Below are positions 36,761 to 45,265 of a stretch of DNA of 64,000 nt, piece by piece. Both the position numbers and the translations under genes were made by a program. The stretch's first letter is position 1. Each line of letters opens with the position of its first letter. The DNA is taken from contig NZ_JJOY01000030.1 in NCBI RefSeq assembly GCF_000979455.1, forward strand, positions 62,001 to 126,000. Reading direction: 5' to 3'. The notes under the pieces are model-generated. The model had not been told where the DNA came from. It searched no databases and saw only the letters and a program-made list of their open reading frames with translations. This stretch comes from Methanosarcina sp. 2.H.T.1A.6 (GTDB lineage Archaea; Halobacteriota; Methanosarcinia; Methanosarcinales; Methanosarcinaceae).

Positions 36761-37154
36761 GCTTGAACCAACACCTGTAAACTGCGTTTAACCTGTTAAT
36801 TATGCGTTTAAGCTGTAAATACCAGCCAATTAAGCTGTGAATATCAGCCAGTACTCTCAACCACTGGTTAGTATGATGGTATGTATGGAAGCTGGTATAA
36901 CAATATGTTATTGAAGCTGGTTAAAGTACATTTCCGGTACTGTATGAAGTCTTGAAAAGGGAAAGAGAATGAAAAAAGGATTGGAAAAGAAATAGAAAAA
37001 AGAGGAAAAAAGACTGGAAAAAGAAATTGAAAAAAGATGGAAAAATAAAAAAAGATTTGGAAAATAATTAATGAAAAGAAAAATCAGAAAATCCCGGCAG
37101 AAAATGACAGACAAAAATCCTTTCTTACTGCCGGAACTCGCAGGAAACAAAACC
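36761..37154. other. Gap upstream of AMMECR1
   Basis: No gene. Loose repeats of GTTTAAGCTGT / TAAGCTGTGAATA lie at 36785-36850 near the AMMECR1 promoter. A purine-rich GGAAAAAGAAATTG-type low-complexity tract occupies 36955-37080; on the minus strand it supplies T-runs downstream of pgk. Confidence 0.45.
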
Positions 37155-38393
37155 TTAAAGATTTTTAGCTTCCTGATATTTATTGTAGGCAGCCTTCAGA
37201 GCCTCGACTCCGGGCAGCTTTTCCCCCGCAAGGTAATCAATACAGGCTCCACCACCTGTGCTGATATGTGAGAAGCGGTGTTCCAGACCAAGGTGTGAAA
37301 CCTCAACCGAGATGTGTCCGCCACCAATGATTGAGAAATCGGATTTAACAGCAGCTTTTATAATTTCATGGGTCCCGAGGGCAAAAGTATCGACCTCGGA
37401 AACTCCTGCAGGGCCATTTAAGACAACGGTTTTGGCGTTCTGAATTTCATTTGTGAACTCCACAATAGTTTCGAGCCCTATATCGTTAATAGGCAGAGAA
37501 TTGGAGTTAAGCTCAGAGATATGAACTTCGACGCGTTTCTTGTCATCGTTTAAGGCTACATCCTTCGGAAGGCCAATCCGGCCTTCGAACTTCGCAAGCA
37601 AGCCTCTCGCCTTTTCAATCTGGTCTTCATAGCCCTGAGATATGATGAAATCCATATTTGCTTTTCCAATGTTTACTCCCGAGGCAGCAAGACCAACATT
37701 TGCAACCACTCCGGTAAGAAGCACTCTGTCAGCCCCTCCATTTGTGAGGACGTTTTCAGTCACTCTAAGGGAGTCGTCCACCTTTGCCCCACCCAGCACG
37801 AAAATGCTTGGCCGTTCCCCTCCTTTGACCCCTCTGTCAAGAGACGTGAGTTCTTTTTCCATTACTCTGCCAGCTCCCGATGGAAGGACCTCGGTAAATC
37901 CGACAACAGAGAGATGGGACCTGTGGGATACTGCAAATGCATCATTCAGGAAAATATCGACAAAAGGTGACAGTTTTTTAACCATATAGGTATTGGCCTG
38001 TTCTTCGGTCGTTCTTTCAAGACTTTCTTCCGAATAAAACCGGACGTTTTCGAGCATGATAACGTCCCCATTTTCCATAGAGGCAATCTGGGTTTTTGCA
38101 AATGTCCCGAAAATGTCATCCACGTAAGTAACTTGCCTGCCAAGATATCTGGACAGCAGGTGAGCGTGAGGTTTCATCGTAGTGAAATCTTTTTTTCCGG
38201 GCCTGCTCTGGTGCGCAAGCAGAACAACTTTTGCACTTTCAAGGTCTTTCAAGGTCGCAATATGGCTCCGGATCCTCATATCATCCAGAATGTGGCCCTG
38301 GGTGTCCATAGGAGAGTTCATGTCGACCCTTACAAGAATCGTCTTTCCGCTTATGTCAAAATCATCGATCGTAAGAAAGTTTCTGGAAGTCAT
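37155..38393 (-). CDS. pgk: Phosphoglycerate kinase
   Basis: 412 aa glycolytic/gluconeogenic enzyme converting 1,3-bisphosphoglycerate and ADP to 3-phosphoglycerate and ATP. N-terminal substrate domain: VRVDMNSPMD, ENVRFYSEE, NDAFAVSHRSHLS. C-terminal nucleotide domain: VLGGAKVDDSLRV, VLNGPAGVSEVD and GGGHISVEV, the last in place of the usual GGGDT/S motif, as in other methanogen enzymes. The ATG at 38393 is chosen over the GTG at 38405 because a TATA box at 38423-38431 implies transcription starting close to 38400. Monocistronic. Confidence 0.95.
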   Translation of the reverse strand: MTSRNFLTIDDFDISGKTILVRVDMNSPMDTQGHILDDMRIRSHIATLKDLESAKVVLLAHQSRPGKKDFTTMKPHAHLLSRYLGRQVTYVDDIFGTFAKTQIASMENGDVIMLENVRFYSEESLERTTEEQANTYMVKKLSPFVDIFLNDAFAVSHRSHLSVVGFTEVLPSGAGRVMEKELTSLDRGVKGGERPSIFVLGGAKVDDSLRVTENVLTNGGADRVLLTGVVANVGLAASGVNIGKANMDFIISQGYEDQIEKARGLLAKFEGRIGLPKDVALNDDKKRVEVHISELNSNSLPINDIGLETIVEFTNEIQNAKTVVLNGPAGVSEVDTFALGTHEIIKAAVKSDFSIIGGGHISVEVSHLGLEHRFSHISTGGGACIDYLAGEKLPGVEALKAAYNKYQEAKNL

Positions 38394-38422
38394 TACCCTC
38401 AGCACACCTTTGTAAACAAAAT

Positions 38423-38431
38423 TTTATATAG
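38423..38431 (-). promoter_or_regulatory. TATA box of pgk
   Basis: TATATAAAA on the minus strand, about 30 bp before the pgk start. If the usual archaeal 25-bp spacing holds, the mRNA begins within a few bases of the start codon, so pgk may be nearly leaderless. Confidence 0.5.
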
Positions 38432-38755
38432 ATAGGAGAATAAAACTTAAAATATAATATTGTAGAAAATTTTATTCATTCAGTATTGGTTATCTTTGTC
38501 ATGGAATTTTTTCCATAAATAAGTTTGTTCCCGTTCACGCCTCAAGAGATGTGTCTCAAGAGATGGGCCCCAAGAGATGTATCACTAATTTTATATGAAA
38601 AACAAGAAAAAAGGCAATTAATTCAAGAGAAAAAAACAATTATTACCAGAGGAAAAGGCAGCTAACACCGGAAGAAAAAAGCTATTGATTAAGTACCGGT
38701 TTCAGGAAAAAACTGTACTCTCAGGATAACAGGAAAATACGAAGGAGACAAAGTT
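38432..38755. other. Gap between pgk and the uracil-DNA glycosylase
   Basis: Divergent promoter region. It holds a loose triple repeat of CAAGAGATGTGTCT / CAAGAGATGGGCCC / CAAGAGATGTATCA (38541-38585) and AT-rich sequence that should contain the promoter of the downstream gene. No gene is seen. Confidence 0.45.
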
Positions 38756-39349
38756 ATGGCAGTAGAGGAAGAAGACTGTGGGAATTTTGAAGAGAGGGTT
38801 CGAAAACTGGTGGAAGCCGGGTATGCCGCTATTGGCAGGGAAATAACCGCCTGTACACGATGCCAGCTCCATAAAAATGCAATCAAAAGAGTAATAGGAA
38901 AGGGGTCCTGCAATCCGAAAGTACTCTTCATAGGAGAGGCACCGGGAAAAAACGAGAATGAAACAGGGATTCCATTCTGCGGAAGGGCAGGAAAAAAGCT
39001 GGATAAAATGATAGAATACATGGGGCTTACTGAAACGGACTGGACGGTGGTAAATACTGTCAAATGCCGCCCTCCGGAAAACAGAAACCCAACGGCGAGT
39101 GAAATAGAATGCTGCAAACCCTTCCTTGCTGCCCAGATAACCCTGCTTGACCCCGAGATCATAATTCTCCTCGGCAACACAGCTGAGAAGTCCTACTGCC
39201 CCGAAAGAAAACTGGAATGGGGGGTCCCTGTAGAACACGAAGGAAGAATGATCCTGAAACTCTACCACCCTGCAGCGCTGATTTACACGGCTTCGAAAAT
39301 AGAAGTTCAGAGGGCTTTTATAGATAAAAACAGGGATATGTGGCAGTAA
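38756..39349 (+). CDS. Uracil-DNA glycosylase, family 4-like
   Basis: 197 aa. Iron-sulfur-type uracil-DNA glycosylase: CTRCQLHKNAIKRV (first two cluster Cys, about 41-44), the uracil-site motif GEAPGKNENETGIPFCGRAG (about 62-81), TVVNTVKCRPPENRNPT (about 100-116) and a later Cys in ECCKPF. The C-terminal loop reads KLYHPAALIYT. It removes uracil from deaminated DNA. The Asn of the VVNTVKCRPPENR stretch is conserved. The start ATG at 38756 follows AAGGAGAC by about 7 nt. Confidence 0.9.
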   Translation: MAVEEEDCGNFEERVRKLVEAGYAAIGREITACTRCQLHKNAIKRVIGKGSCNPKVLFIGEAPGKNENETGIPFCGRAGKKLDKMIEYMGLTETDWTVVNTVKCRPPENRNPTASEIECCKPFLAAQITLLDPEIIILLGNTAEKSYCPERKLEWGVPVEHEGRMILKLYHPAALIYTASKIEVQRAFIDKNRDMWQ

Positions 39350-39377
39350 AAAAGACAGAAACTTACGAATATCCAGT

Positions 39378-39442
39378 CAGGGAAAACAGCCAGGGAAAAC
39401 AGCCAGAGAAAACGGCCAGGGAAAACGGCCAGGGAAAACGGC
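39378..39442. repeat. 13-bp tandem repeat, five copies
   Basis: CAGGGAAAACAGC / CAGGGAAAACGGC units in a row, 30 bp after the glycosylase stop. Confidence 0.9.
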
Positions 39443-39504
39443 CCTCGGAGAAATAATTAAGAATTGGGCTTCAGGAAACTGAGGTGCCATTTTTTAATTC
39501 ATAA

Positions 39505-39514
39505 ATTATAAATA
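39505..39514 (+). promoter_or_regulatory. Likely TATA box of the Hsp20-like gene
   Basis: ATTATAAATA about 67 bp before the ATG at 39572; transcription would start near 39537, leaving a short leader carrying AGGAGGGGG. Confidence 0.4.
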
Positions 39515-39571
39515 AAACGATCCAGCTATTATTATTTGGACTTTTTATATAATACATCAGGAGGGGGAAGT

Positions 39572-39868
39572 ATGTCAATGGTGAAAATGTCACCGGATGT
39601 GTTTTCATGTTCAGATGACCAGGGAAACCTGGACATCGAAATTGATCTGCCGGGAGTCAAGAAAGAGAGCATCGAATTGAAGATGGTTGAGGACGGCTTT
39701 TTCATAAGAGCAAAAAGAGAAGAGACCGGAGTTGAATACGCCGGAACTTACGCATTCTGCTGCGGGATTGTCCCTGAAAAAGCTGTTGCAAAGTATCTTA
39801 ACGGCAAACTGTATGTGACAGTACCTTATAGGGAAGCCGTAGAAACAGTAGATATCAAAATTCAGTGA
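39572..39868 (+). CDS. Short Hsp20-like (alpha-crystallin) protein
   Basis: 98 aa: only an alpha-crystallin domain with short ends. Seen: IEIDLPGVKKESIELKMVEDGFFIRAKR, then KAVAKYLNGKLYVTVPYRE, matching the LPGV and NG.L.V..P hallmarks; the C-terminal IxI tail is VDIKIQ. It has two adjacent Cys (FCCGIV). The ATG at 39572 has AGGAGGGGG upstream; the frame extends to a TTG at 39536, which is before that site. It precedes two ferredoxin genes on the same strand and may share their transcript (80 bp gap). Confidence 0.85.
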   Translation: MSMVKMSPDVFSCSDDQGNLDIEIDLPGVKKESIELKMVEDGFFIRAKREETGVEYAGTYAFCCGIVPEKAVAKYLNGKLYVTVPYREAVETVDIKIQ

Positions 39869-39948
39869 AAAACTGAAGAGTAATAAGGTTAACGCCAGCA
39901 CTGGAAGTTGAAATGCCTTATTTCAGGGACTGATAAGATGGAGGAAAG

Positions 39949-40143
39949 ATGTATCCAGTAATTGATTATAACAAATGTACCGGAGCTCTTGCTTGCTATG
40001 AAGTTTGTCCTGCGGAAGTTTTTGATATTGAAATGATAGATGAAGTAAAAAAGGCAGTAGTAGCCAGCAAGGAAAATTGCATAGAGTGCGAGCAGTGTGT
40101 GGAAGCCTGTCCGGAAGATGCTATCGAACTTGTTGAGGGCTGA
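39949..40143 (+). CDS. Ferredoxin, predicted [3Fe-4S][4Fe-4S] type, copy 1
   Basis: 64 aa. First cluster motif KCTGALACYEVCP lacks the second Cys (CxxAxxCxxxCP), the pattern of a [3Fe-4S] or incomplete site; the second, NCIECEQCVEACP, is a complete CxxCxxCxxxCP [4Fe-4S] motif. Small electron carrier. GGAGG lies 5 nt before the ATG. Tandem with a second copy. Partner oxidoreductases are not encoded nearby. Confidence 0.92.
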   Translation: MYPVIDYNKCTGALACYEVCPAEVFDIEMIDEVKKAVVASKENCIECEQCVEACPEDAIELVEG

Positions 40144-40172
40144 GTTCAAATCCCAAAAAGGTGGTGAAAAGA

Positions 40173-40367
40173 GTGTATCCCAGAATTGACTACGACAAAT
40201 GTGTAGGCTCACTCGAATGCTATGATGTCTGCCCTGTGGACGTGTTTGATGCAAAAGAGACAGAAGAAGGAAAAAGAGCAGTAGTGGCACGTCCTGAGGA
40301 CTGCATAGAGTGCGAGCAGTGCATACAGGTCTGCCCTACCGACGCAATAGAGCTGGTAGAGGATTAA
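40173..40367 (+). CDS. Ferredoxin, predicted [3Fe-4S][4Fe-4S] type, copy 2
   Basis: 64 aa, tandem paralogue of the preceding ferredoxin. First motif KCVGSLECYDVCP has Ser in place of the second Cys; second motif DCIECEQCIQVCP is complete. The GTG at 40173 is chosen because it aligns with the start of copy 1 (VYPRIDYDKC against MYPVIDYNKC) and GGTGG lies 6-7 nt before it; a GTG at 40161 would add four residues. Spacing to copy 1 is 29 bp, so they form one transcript. Confidence 0.9.
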   Translation: MYPRIDYDKCVGSLECYDVCPVDVFDAKETEEGKRAVVARPEDCIECEQCIQVCPTDAIELVED

Positions 40368-40464
40368 AAAGTTTGGGGAAGTAAGACCCAATTAAAACGG
40401 TTCCATTTACCATGTGCTTGTCAGGGCCCGGATGCTCATAATCGCCAGGAACCGGATGCAAGTT

Positions 40465-40989
40465 TCAATCCTGGTCATGGGCCTCCTTTACAGGGAAAAG
40501 CACGGCATAGCGAGCATAGGCCGGGAGAGCTTCCTGATCATTGTGCTTTTTGTCGGAGGATACGCGCTCCTCATTTATTCCTGAGCCCTCAGAAAGGGCA
40601 ACTGCCTGGCCAAAAAGATTTGCCCGGCAGTTTTCCAGAGTTTTTTCCAGACTATCCAGGACGAAAGGGTCGCGATCTCTATTTGCCCGGGGTACCAGCA
40701 AAACCGGCTGCTCCGCCGGGGCATAGATTTTAACTTCACGGCCTTTACAGCTCCATTTTACCTGCCTGACCTTTATCAGGCCAACCTTTTCCAGCACGGC
40801 AAGGTTGTATGTCAGTGTATTCAGGCGGAGCCCAAGCTCTGATGCAAGTTCACCTGCAGACATCTGTTTTTTCTGAAGCTGTTTAAGGATTTGCATAGGA
40901 AGGGTCCTTGAAAGAGTCCTTGCAAGCAGAGACACCTCGTCCGGCAGCGACAGGACAGGTACGGGAACTAAATCCTCAGTTATCTCCAA
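40465..40989 (-). CDS. ArsR-like winged-helix transcriptional regulator
   Basis: 174 aa. The winged helix-turn-helix (about 20-95) reads LPMQILKQLQKKQMSAGELASELGLRLNTLTYNLAVLEKVGLIKVRQVK, with recognition-helix region LRLNTLTYNLAVLEK. The C-terminal part is acidic and Cys-containing, ending without a known domain. It starts at TTG 40989 with AGGAGG about 10 nt upstream. It converges on the ferredoxin operon; its target is unknown. Confidence 0.82.
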   Translation of the reverse strand: MEITEDLVPVPVLSLPDEVSLLARTLSRTLPMQILKQLQKKQMSAGELASELGLRLNTLTYNLAVLEKVGLIKVRQVKWSCKGREVKIYAPAEQPVLLVPRANRDRDPFVLDSLEKTLENCRANLFGQAVALSEGSGINEERVSSDKKHNDQEALPAYARYAVLFPVKEAHDQD

Positions 40990-41165
40990 ACCTTTCGACC
41001 TCCTTTCCAGTTCCCTGAAGCAAATAACTCAAAAACCAAAGAACTCAAGAGCATTATAATCTCCTTATTCTTATTCCTTCTCTTATTTCCCGACTTATTA
41101 TGGAGCTTCAGGCCCTCACAGATCTCCCAGAGCCCGAACATCTGCAACCCTTACAATTAAAATGT

Positions 41166-42602
41166 TCATTTGTTTTTCATAGTGATGGATCTCCAAAAGT
41201 TCCGGTACCATGAAATGGGCGATACTGTACTTTTGTCAGTGAACTTAACCAGTCCCTTTTCCGGAGAGGGGGATGCAGAGAAATCAGCAACTGAAGCATT
41301 ATCAGCAACTGAAGCATTATCAGCAACTGAAGCATTCTTGAAAACAAGACCTCCGAGGTTAGATTCGTCTACTCCGCTGAGGATTTGTTCAAGTGTAAAC
41401 TCTCCGAATTTATCTCCGATATTGAGGGTTCTGGCATTTGCATAATCAATAAGCCAGATCCCATCAATCTGGACGATGCTGATTTCTGCACCCACGAATA
41501 ACTGTTTGACATGGACTTTCATGACAACAACATTGTTTTCACCCTGAACATTGTCAAGGGTAATAGTCCATGTCTGGTTTTCATCAGTATCGATTGAGAC
41601 CGTTTTATTTGCAACATGTTGTCCGCCCCTGGTGAGTTCAAGCCAGACTTTCTCGGAGTCAATATCGATTTCGCGGACCTCAAGAGCGTAACCATTGCCA
41701 AGGTCGACATTTTCGCCGGGTTTGAGAGTGTTCGTTTCATTACTGTCAAGAACCAAACTGGCAAGCTTATTCACGTGAGAGTCCCAGATGTTTCCGTTAG
41801 TGCTAAACAGCGGAACATATTCTTCTCCAAATAAATCGATTACTGGGTACTGTTCATTGGACCAGTTATTGCATTCATAATTGGTTCCGACAACACTACA
41901 GATTGCGGAAGATTCTGTAGTAGATTCTGTAGTATTTTCAAAAACAAGACTACCCAGGTTAGATGCATCGACTCCGCGGACGATTTTCTCAAGTGTGAAT
42001 CCTCCGAATTTATCCCCGACATTGAGAGTTATAGCATTTGCATAATCAATAAGCCATATGCCGTCGATTCTAACGATGCAGTCTTCCGCACCCACGAATA
42101 TGTTGTTGACATAGACTTTCATGACAACCACGTTGTTTTCACCCTGGACGTTGTCAAGGTTAACAGTCCATGTCTTATTGTCATCAGTACTGACTGAGAC
42201 TATTTGGTCAGTGATGTATTGCCCGTTTCTGGTTAATTCAAGCCAGACCTCCACATCATCAATATTGATCTGCTTGACTTTGAGCACGTAACCGTGACCA
42301 AGGTCAACATTTTCTCCAGGTTTGAGGGTGTGCGTTTCATTACTGTCAAGAACCAATTTGGCAAGCTTGTTAACATGCACGTCCCAGACATCATCATTAT
42401 TGGAGAACAGCGGGACATATTCGTCTCCAAATAAATCAATTACTGGATACTGTTCATCGGACCAGCTATCGCATTCATAACTGGTGCCGACAACGTTACA
42501 AATGCTGATTCTACTGCTATTGTCTGCTGCACTTGCAGTGCCTGCTGCAACTGCAATTAAGACAGCAAGAGCAGCCAGTGAAACTGCTATATATTTCTTC
42601 AT
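41166..42602 (-). CDS. Secreted S-layer-related duplication-domain protein, C-terminally truncated
   Basis: 478 aa. Signal peptide (YIAVSLAALAVLIAVAAGTASA) then two S-layer-related duplication domains of about 200 aa each (shared YECDSWSDEQYPVIDLFGDE, LVLDSNETHTLKPGENVDL, DNVQGENNVVVMKV, IDGIWLIDYANA). A repeated ASVADN linker leads to the first strand of a PKD domain (FSASPSPEKGLVKFTDKST). That domain stops after SWYRNF, where one T too many shifts the frame away from NFGDPS; no membrane anchor follows. So it is likely secreted, with its original tail lost. The ATG at 42602 follows GGAGGA by about 9 nt. Confidence 0.85.
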   Translation of the reverse strand: MKKYIAVSLAALAVLIAVAAGTASAADNSSRISICNVVGTSYECDSWSDEQYPVIDLFGDEYVPLFSNNDDVWDVHVNKLAKLVLDSNETHTLKPGENVDLGHGYVLKVKQINIDDVEVWLELTRNGQYITDQIVSVSTDDNKTWTVNLDNVQGENNVVVMKVYVNNIFVGAEDCIVRIDGIWLIDYANAITLNVGDKFGGFTLEKIVRGVDASNLGSLVFENTTESTTESSAICSVVGTNYECNNWSNEQYPVIDLFGEEYVPLFSTNGNIWDSHVNKLASLVLDSNETNTLKPGENVDLGNGYALEVREIDIDSEKVWLELTRGGQHVANKTVSIDTDENQTWTITLDNVQGENNVVVMKVHVKQLFVGAEISIVQIDGIWLIDYANARTLNIGDKFGEFTLEQILSGVDESNLGGLVFKNASVADNASVADNASVADFSASPSPEKGLVKFTDKSTVSPISWYRNFWRSITMKNK

Positions 42603-42934
42603 TTTGTTCATTCCTCCGTATTATTTACAAAACATTTCAGATTTTGTTGGGATTTTCAAATATCTAGCATGGCTTCCGCTAACAGTTGACTGCTAACGAT
42701 CAAAAACCTGGAATTTTTAAGTTATCTCTCCAGAACCCCAAACTTTTGGAAATATTGCTAGACTAATATAAACGTGAAGTAAGGAAACTGTTTGCCTTTT
42801 TCTTTATATTCAATGGTATTTGATGTGTATTTGATGTGTATTTGAGGTATTTTTGGGATTGATTTTATCTAGAAATGATTTCGCTCCGAAACTTGCTTCG
42901 TGTTATTCATATATTCATAATTCAAACAATCAAA
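42603..42934. other. Gap upstream of the S-layer-related gene
   Basis: Contains a minus-strand TATA-like TTTATATTAG (about 42765-42774), about 160 bp before the start, suggesting a long leader. A GTGTATTTGAT word repeats at 42820-42850. No gene is seen. Confidence 0.45.
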
Positions 42935-44416
42935 TCAAGAAGTAGAGGAGACATTCGCCTCCCCACCTTCCTCTATTTTTATGAGTAACTCCTCCGCAGC
43001 ATTCCTGACGTACCCGTATTCTTCCATATCGGTGCTGATCCGGCGCAAACCTTCGATAGCTTCAGGCCCTCCAAGTTCCCCGAGAGCCCGGACTTCCGCA
43101 ACCCGAACCTCCCTTTCCCTTTCAGTTTCCAGAGCTTTGAGGAGAGGTTCAACGGCCCTCTGATCTCCAAGTTGTCCCAGACCGTCTGCAGCACTTTGCC
43201 TTACTCTATAGTTTTCATCTCCGAGAGAAGAAATAAGAGGATCAATAGCTCGAGGATCTCCGATTTTCACAAGGGAATCTACAATACCCTTCCTCACCAG
43301 CCATGAATCATCCCCAAGAATGGCAGTAAGAGAATCCACAGCTTCGGGATCTCCAATATTTCCCAGAGCTGCAACGGCCGCAATCTGGACATTCTGGTTT
43401 TTGGCTTGAAGTAGCTCCTTAAGATAAGGAATCGAATCTTTACTCTCAATCCTTCCAAGAGAACGAGCAGCGACTTCCTGTACCTCGGGATCTCTGTCCC
43501 CAAGAGCATCGATAAGAGGTAACTCTGTTTGAGCAACTTCTTCTGGTTCTATAAAATAGATCAGGGCATAAGCGGCCTCTTTTCTTACATCTGGAGCCTT
43601 ATCATCCAGCATTTCAATCAGGTAAGGGATAGAAGCAGGGTCCTGGAGACCATAACACACCTTTACAGCGTTTACCCGAGTTGTGGGGTTACTACTGCGC
43701 AGAAATTTAGTAAGTTTTCCAAAAACCTCTTCACTTTCAAAGTGGCCAAGGGCATTAGCTGCCCTGGATCCAACGTATGTGTCATCCAAAAGATCCAGAA
43801 GGGGATCAACTGCCCTGGGATCTCCGATATCTGTTAAAGCAAGTATAACGTCCATGTGCATAGTGTAATCATCACTAATGTGAACAGTGTAATCATCATT
43901 GTTGAGAACTTCAAGAAGAGGTTCAACTGCCCTTGGATCCTTCAATGCTCCAAGAGCACACACTGCACTAAGAACTACCGTTTCATTTTCATCCTTTAGG
44001 AGCCCAATAAGAGGCCCGACAGCTTCGGAAGCCCTAAGCCAGCCGAGTGAAGAAGCTGCACGCATGCGAACCTCAGGAGAAGGGTCGTCCAGAACTTCAA
44101 TCAGAGGGGCTGCAGCTTTTTGATCTCCGATTTCCCCAAGGGCATAAGCAGCAAGGCTTCGCACCTGGGGATCATCATCTTTTAGAGCTTTTATTAAAGA
44201 GTTCACTGCAGGCTCCCCGATATCAACAAGTGCATAAGATGAAGCAGAACTGATGTTCTGATCTTCATCCCCGAGACTCTTGACCAGTTTCTCTACCCTT
44301 GCCTCAAGAGGGTCATGACCAAGGCAACCGGAACAGATTCCTGAAAACAAAAGCAAGAGAATAAAAAATTTTGCATACCGGCAACTGAAAAGTTCATATC
44401 GCTTTGTCATATGCAT
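42935..44416 (-). CDS. HEAT-repeat lipoprotein
   Basis: 493 aa. A signal peptide with lipobox-like SGICSGCLG (Cys about 32) suggests a lipid-anchored surface protein. It is followed by about fourteen HEAT / PBS-lyase-type repeats of about 31 aa (pattern DxxxxVRxxAAxALGxIGDxxAVxPLxxxLxD). Such solenoids bind proteins. The start is placed at ATG 44416 (GGAGGGG about 8 nt upstream); it overlaps the stop of the upstream gene. Third gene of an envelope operon with the CARDB-like protein and the membrane HTH. Whether it carries a lyase or sensor role is unknown; no catalytic motif is seen. Confidence 0.88.
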   Translation of the reverse strand: MHMTKRYELFSCRYAKFFILLLLFSGICSGCLGHDPLEARVEKLVKSLGDEDQNISSASSYALVDIGEPAVNSLIKALKDDDPQVRSLAAYALGEIGDQKAAAPLIEVLDDPSPEVRMRAASSLGWLRASEAVGPLIGLLKDENETVVLSAVCALGALKDPRAVEPLLEVLNNDDYTVHISDDYTMHMDVILALTDIGDPRAVDPLLDLLDDTYVGSRAANALGHFESEEVFGKLTKFLRSSNPTTRVNAVKVCYGLQDPASIPYLIEMLDDKAPDVRKEAAYALIYFIEPEEVAQTELPLIDALGDRDPEVQEVAARSLGRIESKDSIPYLKELLQAKNQNVQIAAVAALGNIGDPEAVDSLTAILGDDSWLVRKGIVDSLVKIGDPRAIDPLISSLGDENYRVRQSAADGLGQLGDQRAVEPLLKALETEREREVRVAEVRALGELGGPEAIEGLRRISTDMEEYGYVRNAAEELLIKIEEGGEANVSSTS

Positions 44417-45264
44417 CACCTGCTCCCCTCCTCAGAAGGTATCAGCAATTCAGCAGAAACCACCTGATCCTGCCACGTTGAAGTCACATTAATCAGGAAT
44501 TGATCACCACCGGTTCCAATTACTACATTCTGAACAGGCATATAGGACTCACCTGAAGGATCTCCATGTGCAAGTTCCACAATTGCATAGGGATAATCAG
44601 GCCAGGTCCACAGGGCTGTTTTATCCTGACTTCTCACGTAATGAATAACGGAAGATGTGAGCACCGTCTTTCCTGTTTGTTCATCTGTCACTGTCAGGTT
44701 CGTTGATACATCTCTTGCCGATCCTGATCCGTTGTTAATAAGATAGCCGTAGATCCTGTAAATATCAGAATTATTTCTGCTTTCCATTTCATATTCCAGC
44801 TTGAGGTGAAGTTCAGGCATCGGGATCTGTACAAGGCAGGTTCCTTCATCCAGAATCCTGCTGTTCTCGACAACCTTTACGTTTACCGGGTATTCCCCTG
44901 AAAGCTCATATCCTAGCCACACGCTGACTGAGTTGTTTCCCGGAAGAAGATGAATCGGCTTCTGGAGCGAAACTAATTCAACATCCCATGGATTTTCAGA
45001 ATCACTGGAAATAATCAGCCTTGATGTAGAACGTGCATCTCCGTTTTTGTCCACAAAAGCATTCTCGACCTCGAGCCACACGTCCACAGGTTTTGAGCCA
45101 TTGTTCTGAAGCACCATGTCCAGCTGCCCGGACTCCCTGACCCCAACGGGGGGAGCATGCATATCAACAATTTTCACATCAGGCCCTGTTCCGTAATACC
45201 AGAAAATTCCCAATAACAGTATAAGGAAGGTAACTGAAGCATAAATCAAGGTGTTTTTCCTCAC
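44416..45264 (-). CDS. CARDB-like membrane-anchored surface protein
   Basis: 282 aa. One N-terminal membrane helix (LIYASVTFLILLLGIFWYYG) anchors two beta-sandwich repeats that resemble the CARDB adhesion module: LDMVLQNNGSKPVDVWLEVEN, SVWLGYELSGEYPVNVKV, and IYGYLINNGSGSARDVSTNLTV. These act outside the cell, probably in protein contacts. It starts at GTG 45264, with AGGGGG about 6 nt upstream, only 1 bp after the HTH gene stop. Second gene of the operon. Specific ligand unknown. Confidence 0.78.
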   Translation of the reverse strand: MRKNTLIYASVTFLILLLGIFWYYGTGPDVKIVDMHAPPVGVRESGQLDMVLQNNGSKPVDVWLEVENAFVDKNGDARSTSRLIISSDSENPWDVELVSLQKPIHLLPGNNSVSVWLGYELSGEYPVNVKVVENSRILDEGTCLVQIPMPELHLKLEYEMESRNNSDIYRIYGYLINNGSGSARDVSTNLTVTDEQTGKTVLTSSVIHYVRSQDKTALWTWPDYPYAIVELAHGDPSGESYMPVQNVVIGTGGDQFLINVTSTWQDQVVSAELLIPSEEGSR

Positions 45265-45265
45265 T

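Noticed and set aside
40141-40172. tRNA-like GTTCAAATCCC between the ferredoxin genes
   Set aside because: Only a T-arm-like word; no acceptor or anticodon arms around it. No tRNA or rRNA gene was recognised in the window.
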